Shown here: positions 53,998 through 63,994 of the stretch, in pieces
Position numbering within the stretch: the first letter of the stretch is position 1
Layout: every line of letters begins with the position of its first letter
Assembly: GCF_007197645.1 (NCBI RefSeq)
Contig: NZ_VKGK01000016.1
Span: forward strand, 56,915-120,914
Reading direction: 5' to 3'
DNA from: Shewanella hanedai
Lineage (GTDB): Bacteria > Pseudomonadota > Gammaproteobacteria > Enterobacterales > Shewanellaceae
Length of the DNA stretch: 64,000 nt
Position numbers and translations under genes: made by a program
The notes under the pieces: model-generated
Told to the model about the DNA's origin: nothing
The model's input: the letters and a program-made list of their open reading frames with translations, nothing else
The model's database searches: none

Positions 53998-55182
53998 TTA
54001 AACCGCCAGCCCTGCGGCAACACCTGAACTCCATGCCCACTGGAAGTTAAATCCACCTAGCCAACCGCTGACATCCATTACTTCACCAATAAAGTACAAA
54101 CCTGAGACGTTTTTTGCTTCCATGGTTTTTGATGATAATTCGTCAGTATCAACGCCACCTAAGGTCACTTCTGCAGTTCGATAACCTTCTGTGCCATTCA
54201 TCAAAATCTCCCAAGACTCAAGCTCGACCGCTAATTGTTCAAGCTCGCTATGAACCAGCTGATTCATCGCCTTGTTAAGCAGGTTTTCATCAAAAAGCGC
54301 TTCAACTAAACGTTTAGGTAGCCAATGGCTGAGAGTATTGCGTAGGCTTTGCTTCGGGTGATTAGCTAACTCCAACTCGATAGCGGCACGGGCATCTACA
54401 CCTGGCAGTAAGTTAATGCTGATTGTTTCACCTGGCTGCCAGAAGTTTGAAATCTGTAAGATTGCAGGCCCTGACAAGCCACGATGAGTAAAAAGCAACG
54501 CCTCACTGAACTGAGTACCATCTTTGGCGGTAATGGTACTAGGAACTGCAATACCTGAAAGAGGTTCAAATTTCAGCTTTTGTTCTGCATGCCAAGTAAA
54601 AGGAACCAGCCCAGCATAAGTTGGCAATATCTTGAGACCAAATTGCTTAGCAAGGTTATAGCCAAAGGGGCTGGCACCGAGTTTAGGCATTGAAAGTCCA
54701 CCGGTGGCTATCACTAGAGAATCACAGGTCAAACTGTCTTTATCCGTCGTCAGTTCAAATAGACCAGAGTCTAGCTTGACGATTTTACTGATCTCGGTTC
54801 TCAGCTGAACCTTTGCACCCGCCCACTCACACTCGGTCATCAGCATAGTCACAATCTCTTTGGCAGAGTCGTTACAAAATAGCTGGCCATGGTCACGCTC
54901 GTGGTATTCGATACCGTGACGCTCCACTAATTCGATAAAATCACTCGAACGGTAACGGGCTAAAGCTGATTTTACAAAGTGGCTATTACCACAGAGAAAA
55001 TTATTCGGCTCAACCTTCTGATTGGTAAAGTTACAACGGCCACCACCGCTGATCAGTATCTTACGACCTGCTTGCTTAGCATTGTCGAGAACAAGTACAT
55101 CACGGCCACGATAACCCGCGCTAGCTGCACACATAAGCCCAGCAGCACCTGCACCGATAATAATTACGTCATGATGTTTCAC
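53998..55182 (-). CDS. BaiN/HI0933-family NAD(P)/FAD-dependent oxidoreductase
   Basis: The flavoprotein has 394 residues. It has the dinucleotide fold DVIIIGAGAAGLMCAASAG, then ILISGGGRCNFTN, LVIATGGLSMPKLGASPFGYNLA, TAEVTLGGVDTDELSSKTMEAK, and GLYFIGEVMDVSGWLGGFNFQWAWSSG, all typical of the HI0933/YhiN group. The physiological substrate is not known. Confidence 0.92.
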   Translation of the reverse strand: MKHHDVIIIGAGAAGLMCAASAGYRGRDVLVLDNAKQAGRKILISGGGRCNFTNQKVEPNNFLCGNSHFVKSALARYRSSDFIELVERHGIEYHERDHGQLFCNDSAKEIVTMLMTECEWAGAKVQLRTEISKIVKLDSGLFELTTDKDSLTCDSLVIATGGLSMPKLGASPFGYNLAKQFGLKILPTYAGLVPFTWHAEQKLKFEPLSGIAVPSTITAKDGTQFSEALLFTHRGLSGPAILQISNFWQPGETISINLLPGVDARAAIELELANHPKQSLRNTLSHWLPKRLVEALFDENLLNKAMNQLVHSELEQLAVELESWEILMNGTEGYRTAEVTLGGVDTDELSSKTMEAKNVSGLYFIGEVMDVSGWLGGFNFQWAWSSGVAAGLAV

Positions 55183-55236
55183 TACTCACTCCAAACACAG
55201 CTAAGAAACCTGATCTTCACTAAGAAAACCAAGCAT

Positions 55237-55265
55237 AAAAAAAGGATGCTATTTTAGCATCCTTA
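55237..55265 (-). terminator. Rho-independent terminator after gpsA
   Basis: On the minus strand, AAGGATGC, loop TAAAATA, GCATCCTTTTTTT. It lies 24 bp after the gpsA stop. Confidence 0.88.
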
Positions 55266-55288
55266 TTTCAGACCTTACACACAAAACA

Positions 55289-56305
55289 CTAGTCAGCCAA
55301 TGTTTCTGACTTCTGTTCTCTACCAAGCAGCGCTATTGCAGCTTCATGTGGGGTTCCGCCTTGATACAGAACCTTATAGACCTGTTCAGTGATTGGCATT
55401 TCGACACCGAGTCGATTAGCTAATGCGTAAACTTCCTTGGTATTTCGATAACCTTCTACCACTTGACCAATTTCAACTTGCGCTTCTTCAACGCCTTGGC
55501 CTTTGCCTAACGCTAAACCAAAACGACGATTACGAGATTGATTATCGGTACAGGTCAGTACGAGATCGCCAAGACCAGCCATCCCCATAAAGGTCGACGC
55601 TTTAGCGCCCATGGCTTCACCTAAACGCGTTAACTCAACTAAACCTCGAGTGATTAACGCTGTACGGGCATTAGCACCAAATCCAATACCGTCAGACATA
55701 CCTGCGCTAATCGCGATAACATTCTTAACCGCACCACCAAGTTGTAAACCAATAAAGTCATCATTTTCATAAACACGAAGACGTTTTGGACTATGGAGCA
55801 ACTCAACAAGATCTTTAATGAACGTTACGTCGGTACCCGCAATAGAGATGGCTGTAGGTAATCCAGCAGCTAACTCCTTAGCGAATGTCGGTCCAGATAA
55901 TACGGCCAGTGGATATTTGTCACCGACGATATCCCGAGCAACCTCTTGCAGTAAACGCCCAGTCTCAGGCTCAAGGCCTTTGGTCGCCCAAATAATACGA
56001 GCATCGTCACGTAGTAACGGCTTAGCTTGTTCAAGTACAGTGCCAAAGACATGACTAGGAACAACCACTAAAACATTGTTAGAGGCAGCAAGGGCTGTCG
56101 CTAAGTCGGCTTCAGGAATAAGTAAGTCAGGGAGAGCAATACCAGGTAAAAACGCTTCGTTAGCGCGATCGCGTTTGAGGTTGGCTATATGTTCAGGGTT
56201 ATGACCCCAAAGCAAGGTTCGGTGGCCGTTGCTGGCTAAAGAAATAGCAAGGGCGGTGCCATAAGACCCCGCCCCTAATACCGTAATATCGGCTGTGTTT
56301 TTCAT
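55289..56305 (-). CDS. gpsA: Glycerol-3-phosphate dehydrogenase [NAD(P)+] GpsA
   Basis: GpsA reduces dihydroxyacetone phosphate to sn-glycerol-3-phosphate for phospholipid synthesis. The protein has 338 residues with the Rossmann start [63 protein letters not shown] (catalytic Lys) and [20 protein letters not shown]. It lies downstream of secB, the same order as in E. coli. Confidence 0.96.
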   Translation of the reverse strand: MKNTADITVLGAGSYGTALAISLASNGHRTLLWGHNPEHIANLKRDRANEAFLPGIALPDLLIPEADLATALAASNNVLVVVPSHVFGTVLEQAKPLLRDDARIIWATKGLEPETGRLLQEVARDIVGDKYPLAVLSGPTFAKELAAGLPTAISIAGTDVTFIKDLVELLHSPKRLRVYENDDFIGLQLGGAVKNVIAISAGMSDGIGFGANARTALITRGLVELTRLGEAMGAKASTFMGMAGLGDLVLTCTDNQSRNRRFGLALGKGQGVEEAQVEIGQVVEGYRNTKEVYALANRLGVEMPITEQVYKVLYQGGTPHEAAIALLGREQKSETLAD

Positions 56306-56413
56306 GTTAACTACTCACTTGTAGGCTAATTCACCCGATACTGTTTATCGAATGAAGTAGCCTCTATCTGAGCAGCGACATCAACATGCTGAACAGATAC
56401 TTTTAACTCGCGA

Positions 56414-56908
56414 TTAAGCGCTTGCTTCTTCAGTCTTTTCAGTTTCAGCAGCTTCTGCACCAGCTTGACGCTGATTAACATACTGAGCGAATAGAGCGTC
56501 AAAGTTTACTGGAGCAAGGTTAAGCTGTGGGAACGTACCACGACCAACTAGGCTACCAACTGCTTCACGAGCATATGGGAATAGAATGTTAGGGCAGTAT
56601 GCACCTAGAGAGTGAGCAAGTTGCTGCTCAGTCAAACCGTTAATCGCAAAGATACCAGCTTGCTGAACTTCACATAGGAATGCAGTTTCTTCGCCATTTT
56701 TAGCTGTAACAGTAAGAGATAAAACAACTTCGAATACATTGTCAGCTAGCTTAGCGCTACGAGTATCAAGATCTAACTTAACTTCAGGCTTCCACTCTTT
56801 CTGGAATACAGCTGGGCTGTTTGGTGTTTCGAAAGAGATATCCTTAGTGTAAATACGTTGAATATTGAATTGTGGATCTTGTTGTTCGTTATTAACTACT
56901 TCAGCCAT
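56414..56908 (-). CDS. secB: Protein-export chaperone SecB
   Basis: SecB keeps pre-proteins unfolded and delivers them to SecA. The protein has 164 residues with [47 protein letters not shown] and [21 protein letters not shown], all standard. The C-terminal tail is Ala/Glu-rich. gpsA follows after 108 bp. grxC, which sits between yibN and secB in E. coli, is absent here. Confidence 0.97.
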   Translation of the reverse strand: MAEVVNNEQQDPQFNIQRIYTKDISFETPNSPAVFQKEWKPEVKLDLDTRSAKLADNVFEVVLSLTVTAKNGEETAFLCEVQQAGIFAINGLTEQQLAHSLGAYCPNILFPYAREAVGSLVGRGTFPQLNLAPVNFDALFAQYVNQRQAGAEAAETEKTEEASA

Positions 56909-57133
56909 GATTTCCTACCTATTCAAGTTATTGGTTTCTAAATTGAAACCTATTCTTTAAGGGCTTTTGTTACTTGAGGTTTGTCACCCCAATCACCATC
57001 CCGGTTTTTTAGTTATTTCATTCTAAAGGTATAAAAGTGGTGTATTCACAATACTTTTATACCTTGAGTGATTTTTTTAAGAGATGACACTCTAATCAAA
57101 AACACCTTTGAAAAGCAATTATTACCTTTGTAT

Positions 57134-57568
57134 CTACTTCTTACTCTTAGATACAGGCAGATTATTTGACTGCCAGTCACCCATGCCGCCTTTGAGATTA
57201 TTAACAGATTCAAAACCTGCTTTAACCATCAATTGCGCTGCTTGAGATGAAACCATACCAGCATTGCATACCATTATAATGGGACTGGCTTTAAACTTTT
57301 CAAGGGCAGAAATTTGATTATTTTTAATTTCCGAAAGAGGAACGTTGATCGCATCGATGATATGACCCTTCTTAAACTCCGCTTTTTCCCTTACATCTAT
57401 CACTTTCGCATCTTGTTTGTTGATCAACAAAGTTGCCTGTTGATGATCAACCGTGGTCACTTTTGAGATGCTTGACTTGAACACGCTAACGACAAGACCA
57501 ATGAATAGACCTATCCAGGCTAGGCTAAGCATTGGGTTAGCTTTCAAAAATTCAATATATTCTTGCAT
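57134..57568 (-). CDS. yibN: Rhodanese-domain membrane protein YibN
   Basis: The protein has 144 residues with one N-terminal membrane helix (LSLAWIGLFIGLVVSVF) and a rhodanese domain: AKVIDVREKAEFKKGHIIDAINVP, then active-site loop MVCNAGMVSSQAA (Cys present), and GFESVNNLKGGMGDW. The size and place beside secB-gpsA match E. coli YibN. It is divergent from gpmI. Confidence 0.92.
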   Translation of the reverse strand: MQEYIEFLKANPMLSLAWIGLFIGLVVSVFKSSISKVTTVDHQQATLLINKQDAKVIDVREKAEFKKGHIIDAINVPLSEIKNNQISALEKFKASPIIMVCNAGMVSSQAAQLMVKAGFESVNNLKGGMGDWQSNNLPVSKSKK

Positions 57569-57810
57569 GGTAAACTGCCTACTTCTAAGGGGCTGAAATT
57601 ACAATAAGGGCACAGAGTATACCATCGCAGTGCTAGATTGCAGCAAGTTGTTCCCCTCAATAATCTCTCTGTAAATAGACACTAATTCAAGCAAAGCTAA
57701 TTTCGATAAGCCCAATCTAGGTAAATACCTTTTTCCACCTTGTGTTACGTAGTAATATTTAACCAATTCAAATTTAAATTATCCACTTTATCAAACTTAA
57801 AGGTACTAGT

Positions 57811-59355
57811 ATGACGACACGCAAACGCCCTTTGGCATTGCTGATCCTCGATGGCTGGGGTTACCGTGAAGATACGCAGAAGAATGCGGTATATCACGCG
57901 AACACTCCAGTCTTAGATCGACTCAACGCCCAATACCCAAATAGCCTAATTTCAGGTTCAGGCCTCGATGTCGGTTTGCCCGATGGACAGATGGGTAACT
58001 CTGAAGTTGGCCATATCAATATCGGCTCAGGCCGTATTGTTTATCAAGAACTCACTCGTATTGGCAAGGCGATTGATGACGGTGAATTTGACACCAATCC
58101 AGCACTTATTGAAGCCATAGACAAAGCCATTGCTAACAATGGTGCTGTCCATATTATGGGACTAGTTTCAGCCGGTGGAGTTCATAGCCACGAGAGCCAT
58201 ATTGAAGCCATGTGCAGCTTAGCGGTTAAGCGTGGAGCGAAGCAAGTTTACCTGCATGCCTTCCTCGATGGACGTGATACACCGCCTCGTAGCGCAAAAT
58301 CCAGTTTGGCTCATTTTGATGATCTTTTTACTACATTAGGCACTGGTCGCGTCGCATCAATCATTGGCCGTTACTATGCAATGGATCGAGACAATCGCTG
58401 GGATCGTGTTTCACAGGCCTATGACTTAATCACTCAAGGTAAGTCTCTACATCAATACACAAATGCAGTTGATGCACTTGAAGCAGCCTATGCTCGTGAT
58501 GAAAACGATGAGTTTGTTGGCAGCTCAGCCATTGTTGATGCTCAAGGCAATGCCGCTAAGCTAAACGATAATGACTCGCTGATTTTCATGAACTTCCGTG
58601 CAGATAGAGCACGTCAAATCACCCGTAGTTTCGTTGAACCTGACTTCAATGGCTTCGAGCGTGAAGTCACCCCTAAAGCGCATTTTGTTATGTTGACCCA
58701 GTACGCAGCAGATATCCCTGCAGCCATCGCTTACCCAGCAACTGAACTGACTAACACCTTAGGCGAAGTACTAGAAAAGAATGACATGACGCAGCTACGC
58801 ATCTCAGAAACTGAGAAGTATGCCCACGTCACCTTCTTCTTCAATGGTGGTAAAGAGCTGCCGTTCGAAGGTGAAGACAGGATTCTTATCCAGTCGCCAA
58901 AAGTGGCCACTTACGACTTACAGCCAGAAATGAGTTCAGAAGAGTTAACTGATAAATTAGTCGAAGCGATTGAATCAACTGACTATGATGTGATTATCTG
59001 TAACTATCCGAATGGTGATATGGTAGGGCATACTGGCAGTTTTGAAGCCGCAGTAAAGGCTTGTGAAGCAGTAGATACATGTCTAGGGCGTGTTGTTGAG
59101 GCGTTGGCAAAAGTGGATGGTGAGTGTTTAATCACTGCAGACCACGGTAATGCTGAACAGATGACCGATGAAGCAACAGGTCAAGCTCATACAGCTCACA
59201 CAAGTGAGTTAGTTCCGTTGATCTATGTTGGACGCAAAGGCAGTATCCAAGAAGGCGGTCGATTAAGCGATCTTGCCCCAACCATGTTAACCTTGATGGG
59301 ACAAGACGTGCCATCTGAGATGACGGGCCGCTCAATAATTACACTCGACGAGTAA
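57811..59355 (+). CDS. gpmI: 2,3-bisphosphoglycerate-independent phosphoglycerate mutase GpmI
   Basis: GpmI interconverts 3- and 2-phosphoglycerate with two Mn(II) ions. The protein has 514 residues, as expected. The start [14 protein letters not shown] gives the first metal ligands, [21 protein letters not shown] the phospho-Ser (in NSEVGH), and [12 protein letters not shown] and [14 protein letters not shown] the later metal sites. AAAGGT lies 6 nt before the ATG. It leads the gpmI-envC-ctpA-yibQ run. Confidence 0.97.
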   Translation: MTTRKRPLALLILDGWGYREDTQKNAVYHANTPVLDRLNAQYPNSLISGSGLDVGLPDGQMGNSEVGHINIGSGRIVYQELTRIGKAIDDGEFDTNPALIEAIDKAIANNGAVHIMGLVSAGGVHSHESHIEAMCSLAVKRGAKQVYLHAFLDGRDTPPRSAKSSLAHFDDLFTTLGTGRVASIIGRYYAMDRDNRWDRVSQAYDLITQGKSLHQYTNAVDALEAAYARDENDEFVGSSAIVDAQGNAAKLNDNDSLIFMNFRADRARQITRSFVEPDFNGFEREVTPKAHFVMLTQYAADIPAAIAYPATELTNTLGEVLEKNDMTQLRISETEKYAHVTFFFNGGKELPFEGEDRILIQSPKVATYDLQPEMSSEELTDKLVEAIESTDYDVIICNYPNGDMVGHTGSFEAAVKACEAVDTCLGRVVEALAKVDGECLITADHGNAEQMTDEATGQAHTAHTSELVPLIYVGRKGSIQEGGRLSDLAPTMLTLMGQDVPSEMTGRSIITLDE

Positions 59356-59362
59356 ATAATAA

Positions 59363-60499
59363 TTGGCAAACCTTAGCTTTTTTTCTAAAGCCAGCATTTT
59401 TGCTGGCTTTATCATGCTTTCAATGCAACTGCAGGCGTCAGATCTGGAGCAGCGTCAATCCGATCTGAAACAACTTCAATCGCAAATTAATAAACAACAG
59501 TCAGATCTGCAAAACACCAATAAGCAGAGAGAGAAATTAGTTAATCTGCTGAAAAAAGATGAAAAAGCGATCGCTTCAGCAGCCAAAAAGGTGAATGAAA
59601 CACAAACATCATTAGCCGAAACCGATAAGCAACTCAGCAAGCTACATAAGCGACAGCAAGAATTAAGTAAGCTCAAAGAGAGACAACAAGAATCACTTGC
59701 CAATCAATTGGCGAGTGCTTATTTAGCGGGCAATCACGATTACAGTAAAATGCTATTAAATCAGCAGAGTCCAGCAACGATAGAGCGCCTACTCACCTAC
59801 TATCAATACTTGAATAATGCACGCATGGCCTCCATCAACTCACTTCAAGAAACAATGAAGGAGCTTGATGACATTACTCAAGAGCAGAGTAACCAAAAAG
59901 ATCGCCTGAATAAGTTAGTGTTAGATCAGCAGCAACAAGCTAAACAACTGACCCTTGAGCAGGGACAACGCCAAAATACTCTAGCGCTACTGCAAAAGAC
60001 CTTAAACAATAGCGGAGCGAGACTGGAACAACTCCAGATTGAGCAAGCCAGCTTAAAGCGAGTGGTCGAACAAGCGATTGCCGCGATGAAACACAGCCCC
60101 AAGATGGATGGGCTATCGAGTAAGAACAAGTTATCCTGGCCCACTAAAGGTCGTATCAGATCAGGCTTTGGTAGCCAACGTTCGGGACAGGTCAAGTGGA
60201 AAGGCGTTACAGTAGCGGCACCAGAGGGGCAAGTCATAACCGCCATTGCACCGGGAAAGATTATCTATGCAGACTGGTTACGCGGCTTTGGTATGGTGTT
60301 AGTGGTAGATCATGGAAAAGGCTATATGAGTTTATATGGGCATGCTCAAACTCTGCTTAAAAATGCTGGAGACCTTGTCAGCAAAGGAGAATCCGTGGCT
60401 TTAGTCGGACGCTCAGGTGGACAGACCGAGGCTGGCCTATACTTTGAAGTAAGGCATAAAGGGCAAGCTGTCGATCCGGCGAGGTATTGTAAGCGCTAA
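59363..60499 (+). CDS. envC: Murein hydrolase activator EnvC
   Basis: The protein has 378 residues with a signal peptide (FFSKASIFAGFIMLSMQLQA). A long coiled coil (about 25-235) is followed by a LytM/M23 domain with RIRSGFGSQR, VTVAAPEGQVITAIAPGKIIYADWLRGFGM and YMSLYGHAQ. The first metal motif is degenerate (Lys in place of His), as in EnvC proteins, which activate AmiA/AmiB at the septum rather than cut murein. The start is a TTG 7 bp after gpmI, with a weak ribosome binding site, which fits translational coupling. Confidence 0.92.
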   Translation: MANLSFFSKASIFAGFIMLSMQLQASDLEQRQSDLKQLQSQINKQQSDLQNTNKQREKLVNLLKKDEKAIASAAKKVNETQTSLAETDKQLSKLHKRQQELSKLKERQQESLANQLASAYLAGNHDYSKMLLNQQSPATIERLLTYYQYLNNARMASINSLQETMKELDDITQEQSNQKDRLNKLVLDQQQQAKQLTLEQGQRQNTLALLQKTLNNSGARLEQLQIEQASLKRVVEQAIAAMKHSPKMDGLSSKNKLSWPTKGRIRSGFGSQRSGQVKWKGVTVAAPEGQVITAIAPGKIIYADWLRGFGMVLVVDHGKGYMSLYGHAQTLLKNAGDLVSKGESVALVGRSGGQTEAGLYFEVRHKGQAVDPARYCKR

Positions 60500-60504
60500 G
60501 GATG

Positions 60505-60533
60505 ACAGGAGCCCATACACATAGGGGCTCCTG
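60505..60533 (+). promoter_or_regulatory. Hairpin covering the ctpA ribosome binding site
   Basis: CAGGAGCCC and GGGCTCCTG form a 9-bp stem around an 11-nt loop between envC and ctpA. The likely Shine-Dalgarno of ctpA (AGGGG, 60523-60527) lies in the loop/right arm and the ATG follows 2 bp after the stem. It could limit ctpA translation. It has no T-run. Confidence 0.55.
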
Positions 60534-60535
60534 CC

Positions 60536-61741
60536 ATGTCACAACTCATCCGCTATCTTTCGTTCACTCTGTTAGGCCTTGCACTTGGCCTTTCAGTTAC
60601 TCTCTCAAGTCAGGAAAATACGCAGCAATTTAATTCACGCCTCAATTACCCACTTCTGCTCGATATCATCGACACGGTTGAAACTTACTATGTCACCGAG
60701 TTCACCCAAGATGAGTTAATAGCTGCAGCCATAGACGGTATTTTTGCCAAGCTAGACCCATACTCTAACTTTCTCGATCAACAGGCATTCTTCGACATGA
60801 GAGATGCCAATAAAGGCGAGTATTTTGGTTTCGGAGTCGAGATAGCCACAGAAAATAATAAGATCACCATCATCACCCCTTTCGCCAATTCTCCAGCAGA
60901 TCAAGCAGGCATCCTAGCGGGCGACCAAATACTCAAGTTCAATAACAAACTGGTCGATCCAAAAAACTTGAATCTATTACTGAAGGAGATAAAGCACCAT
61001 AGTCAAAATAAGCTCTCCATAGCACTCACCTTGAGCCACGCAAATATGAACAGCGAGTTCGAAGTGACGCTGATCCCAAGTGTGATCTCCATTAAGTCGG
61101 TATCTGCCAAAATTCTCGATGATGAAATTGGCTATATTCGGTTATCCAGTTTTCAAGACGATTCAACCGAAGAGATGGTTAAACAACTGACTCAATGGAA
61201 ACATCTAGAGCTGTCCGGCATTATTCTCGACTTGAGAAACAATCCAGGAGGACTGTTAGATCAAGCTATTAAAATTGCAGATATTTTTCTATCTAAAGGC
61301 AGAATAGTATCAACAGAGGGACGTTTCTTCGATGCAAATTCTGAATACTATGCCTCACCCAAAACGATGTTATCCAATGTCCCTATGACCATTTTGATCA
61401 ATAAAGGCTCGGCATCTGCCTCTGAAGTACTTGCCGCAGCTTTACAGGAAAATAAAAGAGCAAAAATTATTGGAGAAACCAGTTTTGGTAAAGGAACTGT
61501 ACAAAGTTTAATTCCCACACTCAAAGATGGGAACGCGATTAAACTAACCATCGCCAAATACACCACCCCAAATGGACGGGATATCAACAGCAGGGGAATA
61601 GAGCCAGATATAAAACTGGACTTAGATGCTGTTATAAATGATAAAAATATGCCTATAATCGACGAATTAGCGATCCAAGGCGAAAGTAAACAGGATAAAA
61701 TTCTGAACTCTGCAATAACTTGGATTAAAACAAAACAATAA
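60536..61741 (+). CDS. S41-family C-terminal processing protease
   Basis: The protein has 401 residues with an N-terminal membrane signal (LIRYLSFTLLGLALGLSVTL). The N-terminal part has FAKLDPYSNFLD, the PDZ domain has FGVEIATENNKITIITPFANSPADQAGILAGDQIL, and the S41 domain has GIILDLRNNPGGLLDQAI. The catalytic Ser is in INKGSASASEVLA and Lys in SFGKGTVQSL. It is a periplasmic CtpA-type protease, in the run with envC; such proteases often control murein hydrolases. Confidence 0.93.
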   Translation: MSQLIRYLSFTLLGLALGLSVTLSSQENTQQFNSRLNYPLLLDIIDTVETYYVTEFTQDELIAAAIDGIFAKLDPYSNFLDQQAFFDMRDANKGEYFGFGVEIATENNKITIITPFANSPADQAGILAGDQILKFNNKLVDPKNLNLLLKEIKHHSQNKLSIALTLSHANMNSEFEVTLIPSVISIKSVSAKILDDEIGYIRLSSFQDDSTEEMVKQLTQWKHLELSGIILDLRNNPGGLLDQAIKIADIFLSKGRIVSTEGRFFDANSEYYASPKTMLSNVPMTILINKGSASASEVLAAALQENKRAKIIGETSFGKGTVQSLIPTLKDGNAIKLTIAKYTTPNGRDINSRGIEPDIKLDLDAVINDKNMPIIDELAIQGESKQDKILNSAITWIKTKQ

Positions 61742-61774
61742 ATACCTTTAAGGTATAAAAAGATAATAACTATT

Positions 61775-62530
61775 GTGCGCTTTATTTTATATTTTTTAGC
61801 GGTTTTTATAAGTAGTTTTACACAGGCAGCTCAAGTCGCGATCATCATTGACGATATCGGTTATCGTCAATCCGATGAAGCCGTATTGACTCTCCCGGAA
61901 AACATCACTCTTTCAGTCCTTCCACACACACCACTAGGGCATTCAGTCGCTAGCGCAGCCTATGAAAAAGGCCATGAGATTATGGTTCACCTTCCTATGC
62001 AGTCCTTAAATGGAAAAAAGCTAGGGCCTGGAGGATTAACTAACTCTATGGGTGAAGCTGAGTTAAAACAGAGTATTCAATCAGCTTTTCTCAGCGTACC
62101 TTTCGCCAAGGGAGCCAATAATCACATGGGGAGTTTGTTGACTCAATTAGAGGAGCCGATGATTTGGGTGATGGAAAGCCTAAAACAACATAACCTATAC
62201 TTTGTCGACAGTAAGACTACTCGCTTTACCAAAGCTGGTAGTACTGCAGATCAATTAGGCATACCGCAACTTAAACGCGAACTGTTTCTGGACAATGATG
62301 TTTCAGCAGCCGCTTTAGAGCGACAATTTTCAACACTGCTCACCTTAGCCCATAACCAAGGTCAGATAGTCGCAATTGCTCATCCGTATCCGGAGACTAT
62401 CCAATATTTAAAGCTTAACCTTCATAGGTTAGAGAAAGCGGGCATAAAACTCGTTAAAACCTCAGAGCTATTACCTTATCGATTAGCAAGCAAAGAGAAC
62501 ATGCCTGTGGAATCAGGTTTGAGGCTTTAA
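61775..62530 (+). CDS. yibQ: Divergent polysaccharide deacetylase family protein (YibQ)
   Basis: The protein has 251 residues with a signal peptide (FILYFLAVFISSFTQA). The domain starts with QVAIIIDDIGYRQSDEAVL (paired Asp), ENITLSVLPHTPLGHSVA, GHEIMVHLPMQS, NNHMGSLLT, FVDSKTT and AIAHPYPETIQYL, typical of the DUF610/YibQ group near envC in many gammaproteobacteria. The activity is not established. The start is a GTG without a strong ribosome binding site. Confidence 0.9.
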   Translation: MRFILYFLAVFISSFTQAAQVAIIIDDIGYRQSDEAVLTLPENITLSVLPHTPLGHSVASAAYEKGHEIMVHLPMQSLNGKKLGPGGLTNSMGEAELKQSIQSAFLSVPFAKGANNHMGSLLTQLEEPMIWVMESLKQHNLYFVDSKTTRFTKAGSTADQLGIPQLKRELFLDNDVSAAALERQFSTLLTLAHNQGQIVAIAHPYPETIQYLKLNLHRLEKAGIKLVKTSELLPYRLASKENMPVESGLRL

Positions 62531-62546
62531 CAACCGCTAAACTAAT

Positions 62547-63005
62547 TTACACGGCTAGCTCTAGCACAGGAATATTAAGCTCAGGTAACAGAGCCAACAA
62601 CTGCTGACGGTTACTGACAATATCTTCCAAACTATATTTATCTAAAACCGCCAAATAGGCAGAAACAGCCTCAGCTAACACGCCCTTCAACTGACAACTC
62701 GGTGTAAAACGACAATAGGGCTTACTGCAATCGATAGGGGCCAAAGAGTTTTCTAGTACTCGAACTAATTGGCCTACATTAATCTGACTAGCAGACATAC
62801 CTAAACGAAAGCCACCACTCTTACCACGAATCGTTTTAAGGTAACCAAGCTTGCCAAGGTGATGCACAATCTTAGATACATGGTTCGGGGATAACTCAAA
62901 CACCTCAGTGATCTCAGCAATGCGAAATAAGGTATTTCGTTCAGGCTGAAGTGCTAGATACATTAAGGTACGGATACCAAAATCTGTATAACGAGTTAAC
63001 TGCAT
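62547..63005 (-). CDS. nsrR: Nitric-oxide-sensing Rrf2-family repressor NsrR
   Basis: The protein has 152 residues and aligns throughout with E. coli NsrR: MQLTRYTDFGIRTLMYLAL, FELSPNHVSKIVHHLGKLGYLKTIRGKSGGFRLG, and the cluster Cys in IDCSKPYCRFTPSCQLK (CX4CX5C, identical spacing). It binds an Fe-S cluster and represses NO-response genes. It follows the YkgJ gene by 20 bp and is likely co-transcribed with it. Target genes (hmp, norV and the like) are not in the window. Confidence 0.9.
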   Translation of the reverse strand: MQLTRYTDFGIRTLMYLALQPERNTLFRIAEITEVFELSPNHVSKIVHHLGKLGYLKTIRGKSGGFRLGMSASQINVGQLVRVLENSLAPIDCSKPYCRFTPSCQLKGVLAEAVSAYLAVLDKYSLEDIVSNRQQLLALLPELNIPVLELAV

Positions 63006-63025
63006 AATTCATCCACTCAATATGT

Positions 63026-63277
63026 TTAGCTAGTTTGAAGCTCTAGTGTTGAAATGAGATAAAGCGCTTCGGCATTGGTTTTTCCGCATACATCTAATGT
63101 CGCAGAAAAAGAGCTGCACACTTCAGGGCGATCCAGCATACCAAATATCTTACATAAATTATCTTCGGATAACTGCACACAGCGTTCACCAGCCAACTTA
63201 CCCTGAGGCATACCGGGAATTGGGCTAGTTATTGATGGGGCAATACAACACGCACCACATCCAAGACGACAATCCAT
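63026..63277 (-). CDS. YkgJ-family cysteine cluster protein
   Basis: The product has 83 residues from MDCRLGCGACCIAPS, with GGAG 6 nt before this ATG. It has eight Cys in total, with the cluster pattern CRLGCGACC, ERCVQL, LCKIF, VCSSF and VCGK, typical of the YkgJ (UPF0153) family, which probably binds zinc or an Fe-S cluster. It forms a two-gene unit with nsrR. Longer starts up to 63304 lack a ribosome binding site. Confidence 0.88.
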   Translation of the reverse strand: MDCRLGCGACCIAPSITSPIPGMPQGKLAGERCVQLSEDNLCKIFGMLDRPEVCSSFSATLDVCGKTNAEALYLISTLELQTS

Positions 63278-63541
63278 GAGGAACTCCATAAAAAGATTAT
63301 ACATATATCATCGTATAACGAGAAACCAGCTTAAGCACCGAATGAGAACCTAAACTAGCACTATAAAAATGTCGAGGGAGTGTACACCAAAACAGCACAT
63401 GCAACCTTATTCTCGAACAACAATTGCCAACATAGTAGCCAAGGTATTCAAATAAATATACTAGAAGGGATTCAAGCACGGGAGGGCTCGGTCTTATATT
63501 TTCACATATTCCAGACACGAAAAAGCCCTAACATTGCTGTT
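63278..63541. other. Intergenic DNA without a convincing gene
   Basis: This stretch upstream of the ykgJ-type gene has short frames on both strands, but none with a ribosome binding site or a recognisable product. It should hold the ykgJ-nsrR promoter. With the element that follows, the gene-free region extends to the end of the window. Confidence 0.5.
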
Positions 63542-63855
63542 ATACCAATCAGTATAAGAAGTTGATCTACTCAGAGTGTTTCTTGGCAAACTAATTCAAG
63601 GCGAATGGATGACATAATGGTGTTCCCTTATGAGTTCATTCAACGCAGAAGTAGGCAGCCAAAAACACTCCTTGCAGGCGAGTTTTAACGGTTCTGATCC
63701 TGTGTTAACGAGCTTAACCGTAGAATAACTATGCTCTTCACTCGTTGCAAACCACATGGATGTGGCGAATGTCATTAATGCAGGAGCAATTAATGACCTT
63801 GCCTCAGGACCGCTAAACTCTCGCTGAGCGATCAAATCTTTATACTGATTGGTAT
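63542..63855. repeat. MITE-like inverted-repeat element, copy 3
   Basis: A 314-bp element with perfect 16-bp inverted ends (ATACCAATCAGTATAA). It shares internal blocks with copies 1 and 2 (AATTCAAGGCGAATG, GCAGAAGT, TAGAATAACTAT, TCTCGCTGA) but is about 48 bp longer and differs at the termini after ATACCAAT. A 120-codon frame on the minus strand across it looks non-coding. Confidence 0.75.
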
Positions 63856-63859
63856 TAGG

Positions 63860-63902
63860 GCTTATCGTCATATTTGTGAGTGAATATCGCGGAGCGATAA
63901 GC
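63860..63902. other. Inverted repeat GCTTATCG ... CGATAAGC
   Basis: Two 8-bp arms separated by 27 bp directly after the element. No role can be assigned. Confidence 0.4.
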
Positions 63903-63962
63903 TCATGAACGCGAATCTGGGGCGGACTATCTCGTTTCAAAAAAGTCCGCGACGCCAAAACG

Positions 63963-63994
63963 AAAAAAGCCTCTGCATTTCTGCAGAGGCTTTT
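63963..63994. terminator. Rho-independent terminator
   Basis: AAAAAAGCCTCTGCA, loop TTTC, TGCAGAGGCTTTT: a strong symmetrical hairpin. It probably serves a gene lying beyond the right edge, read on the minus strand. Confidence 0.85.

Noticed and set aside
63596..63958. 120-codon open frame on the minus strand
   Set aside because: It spans the third inverted-repeat element; its sequence is explained by the element, and no protein features are seen.
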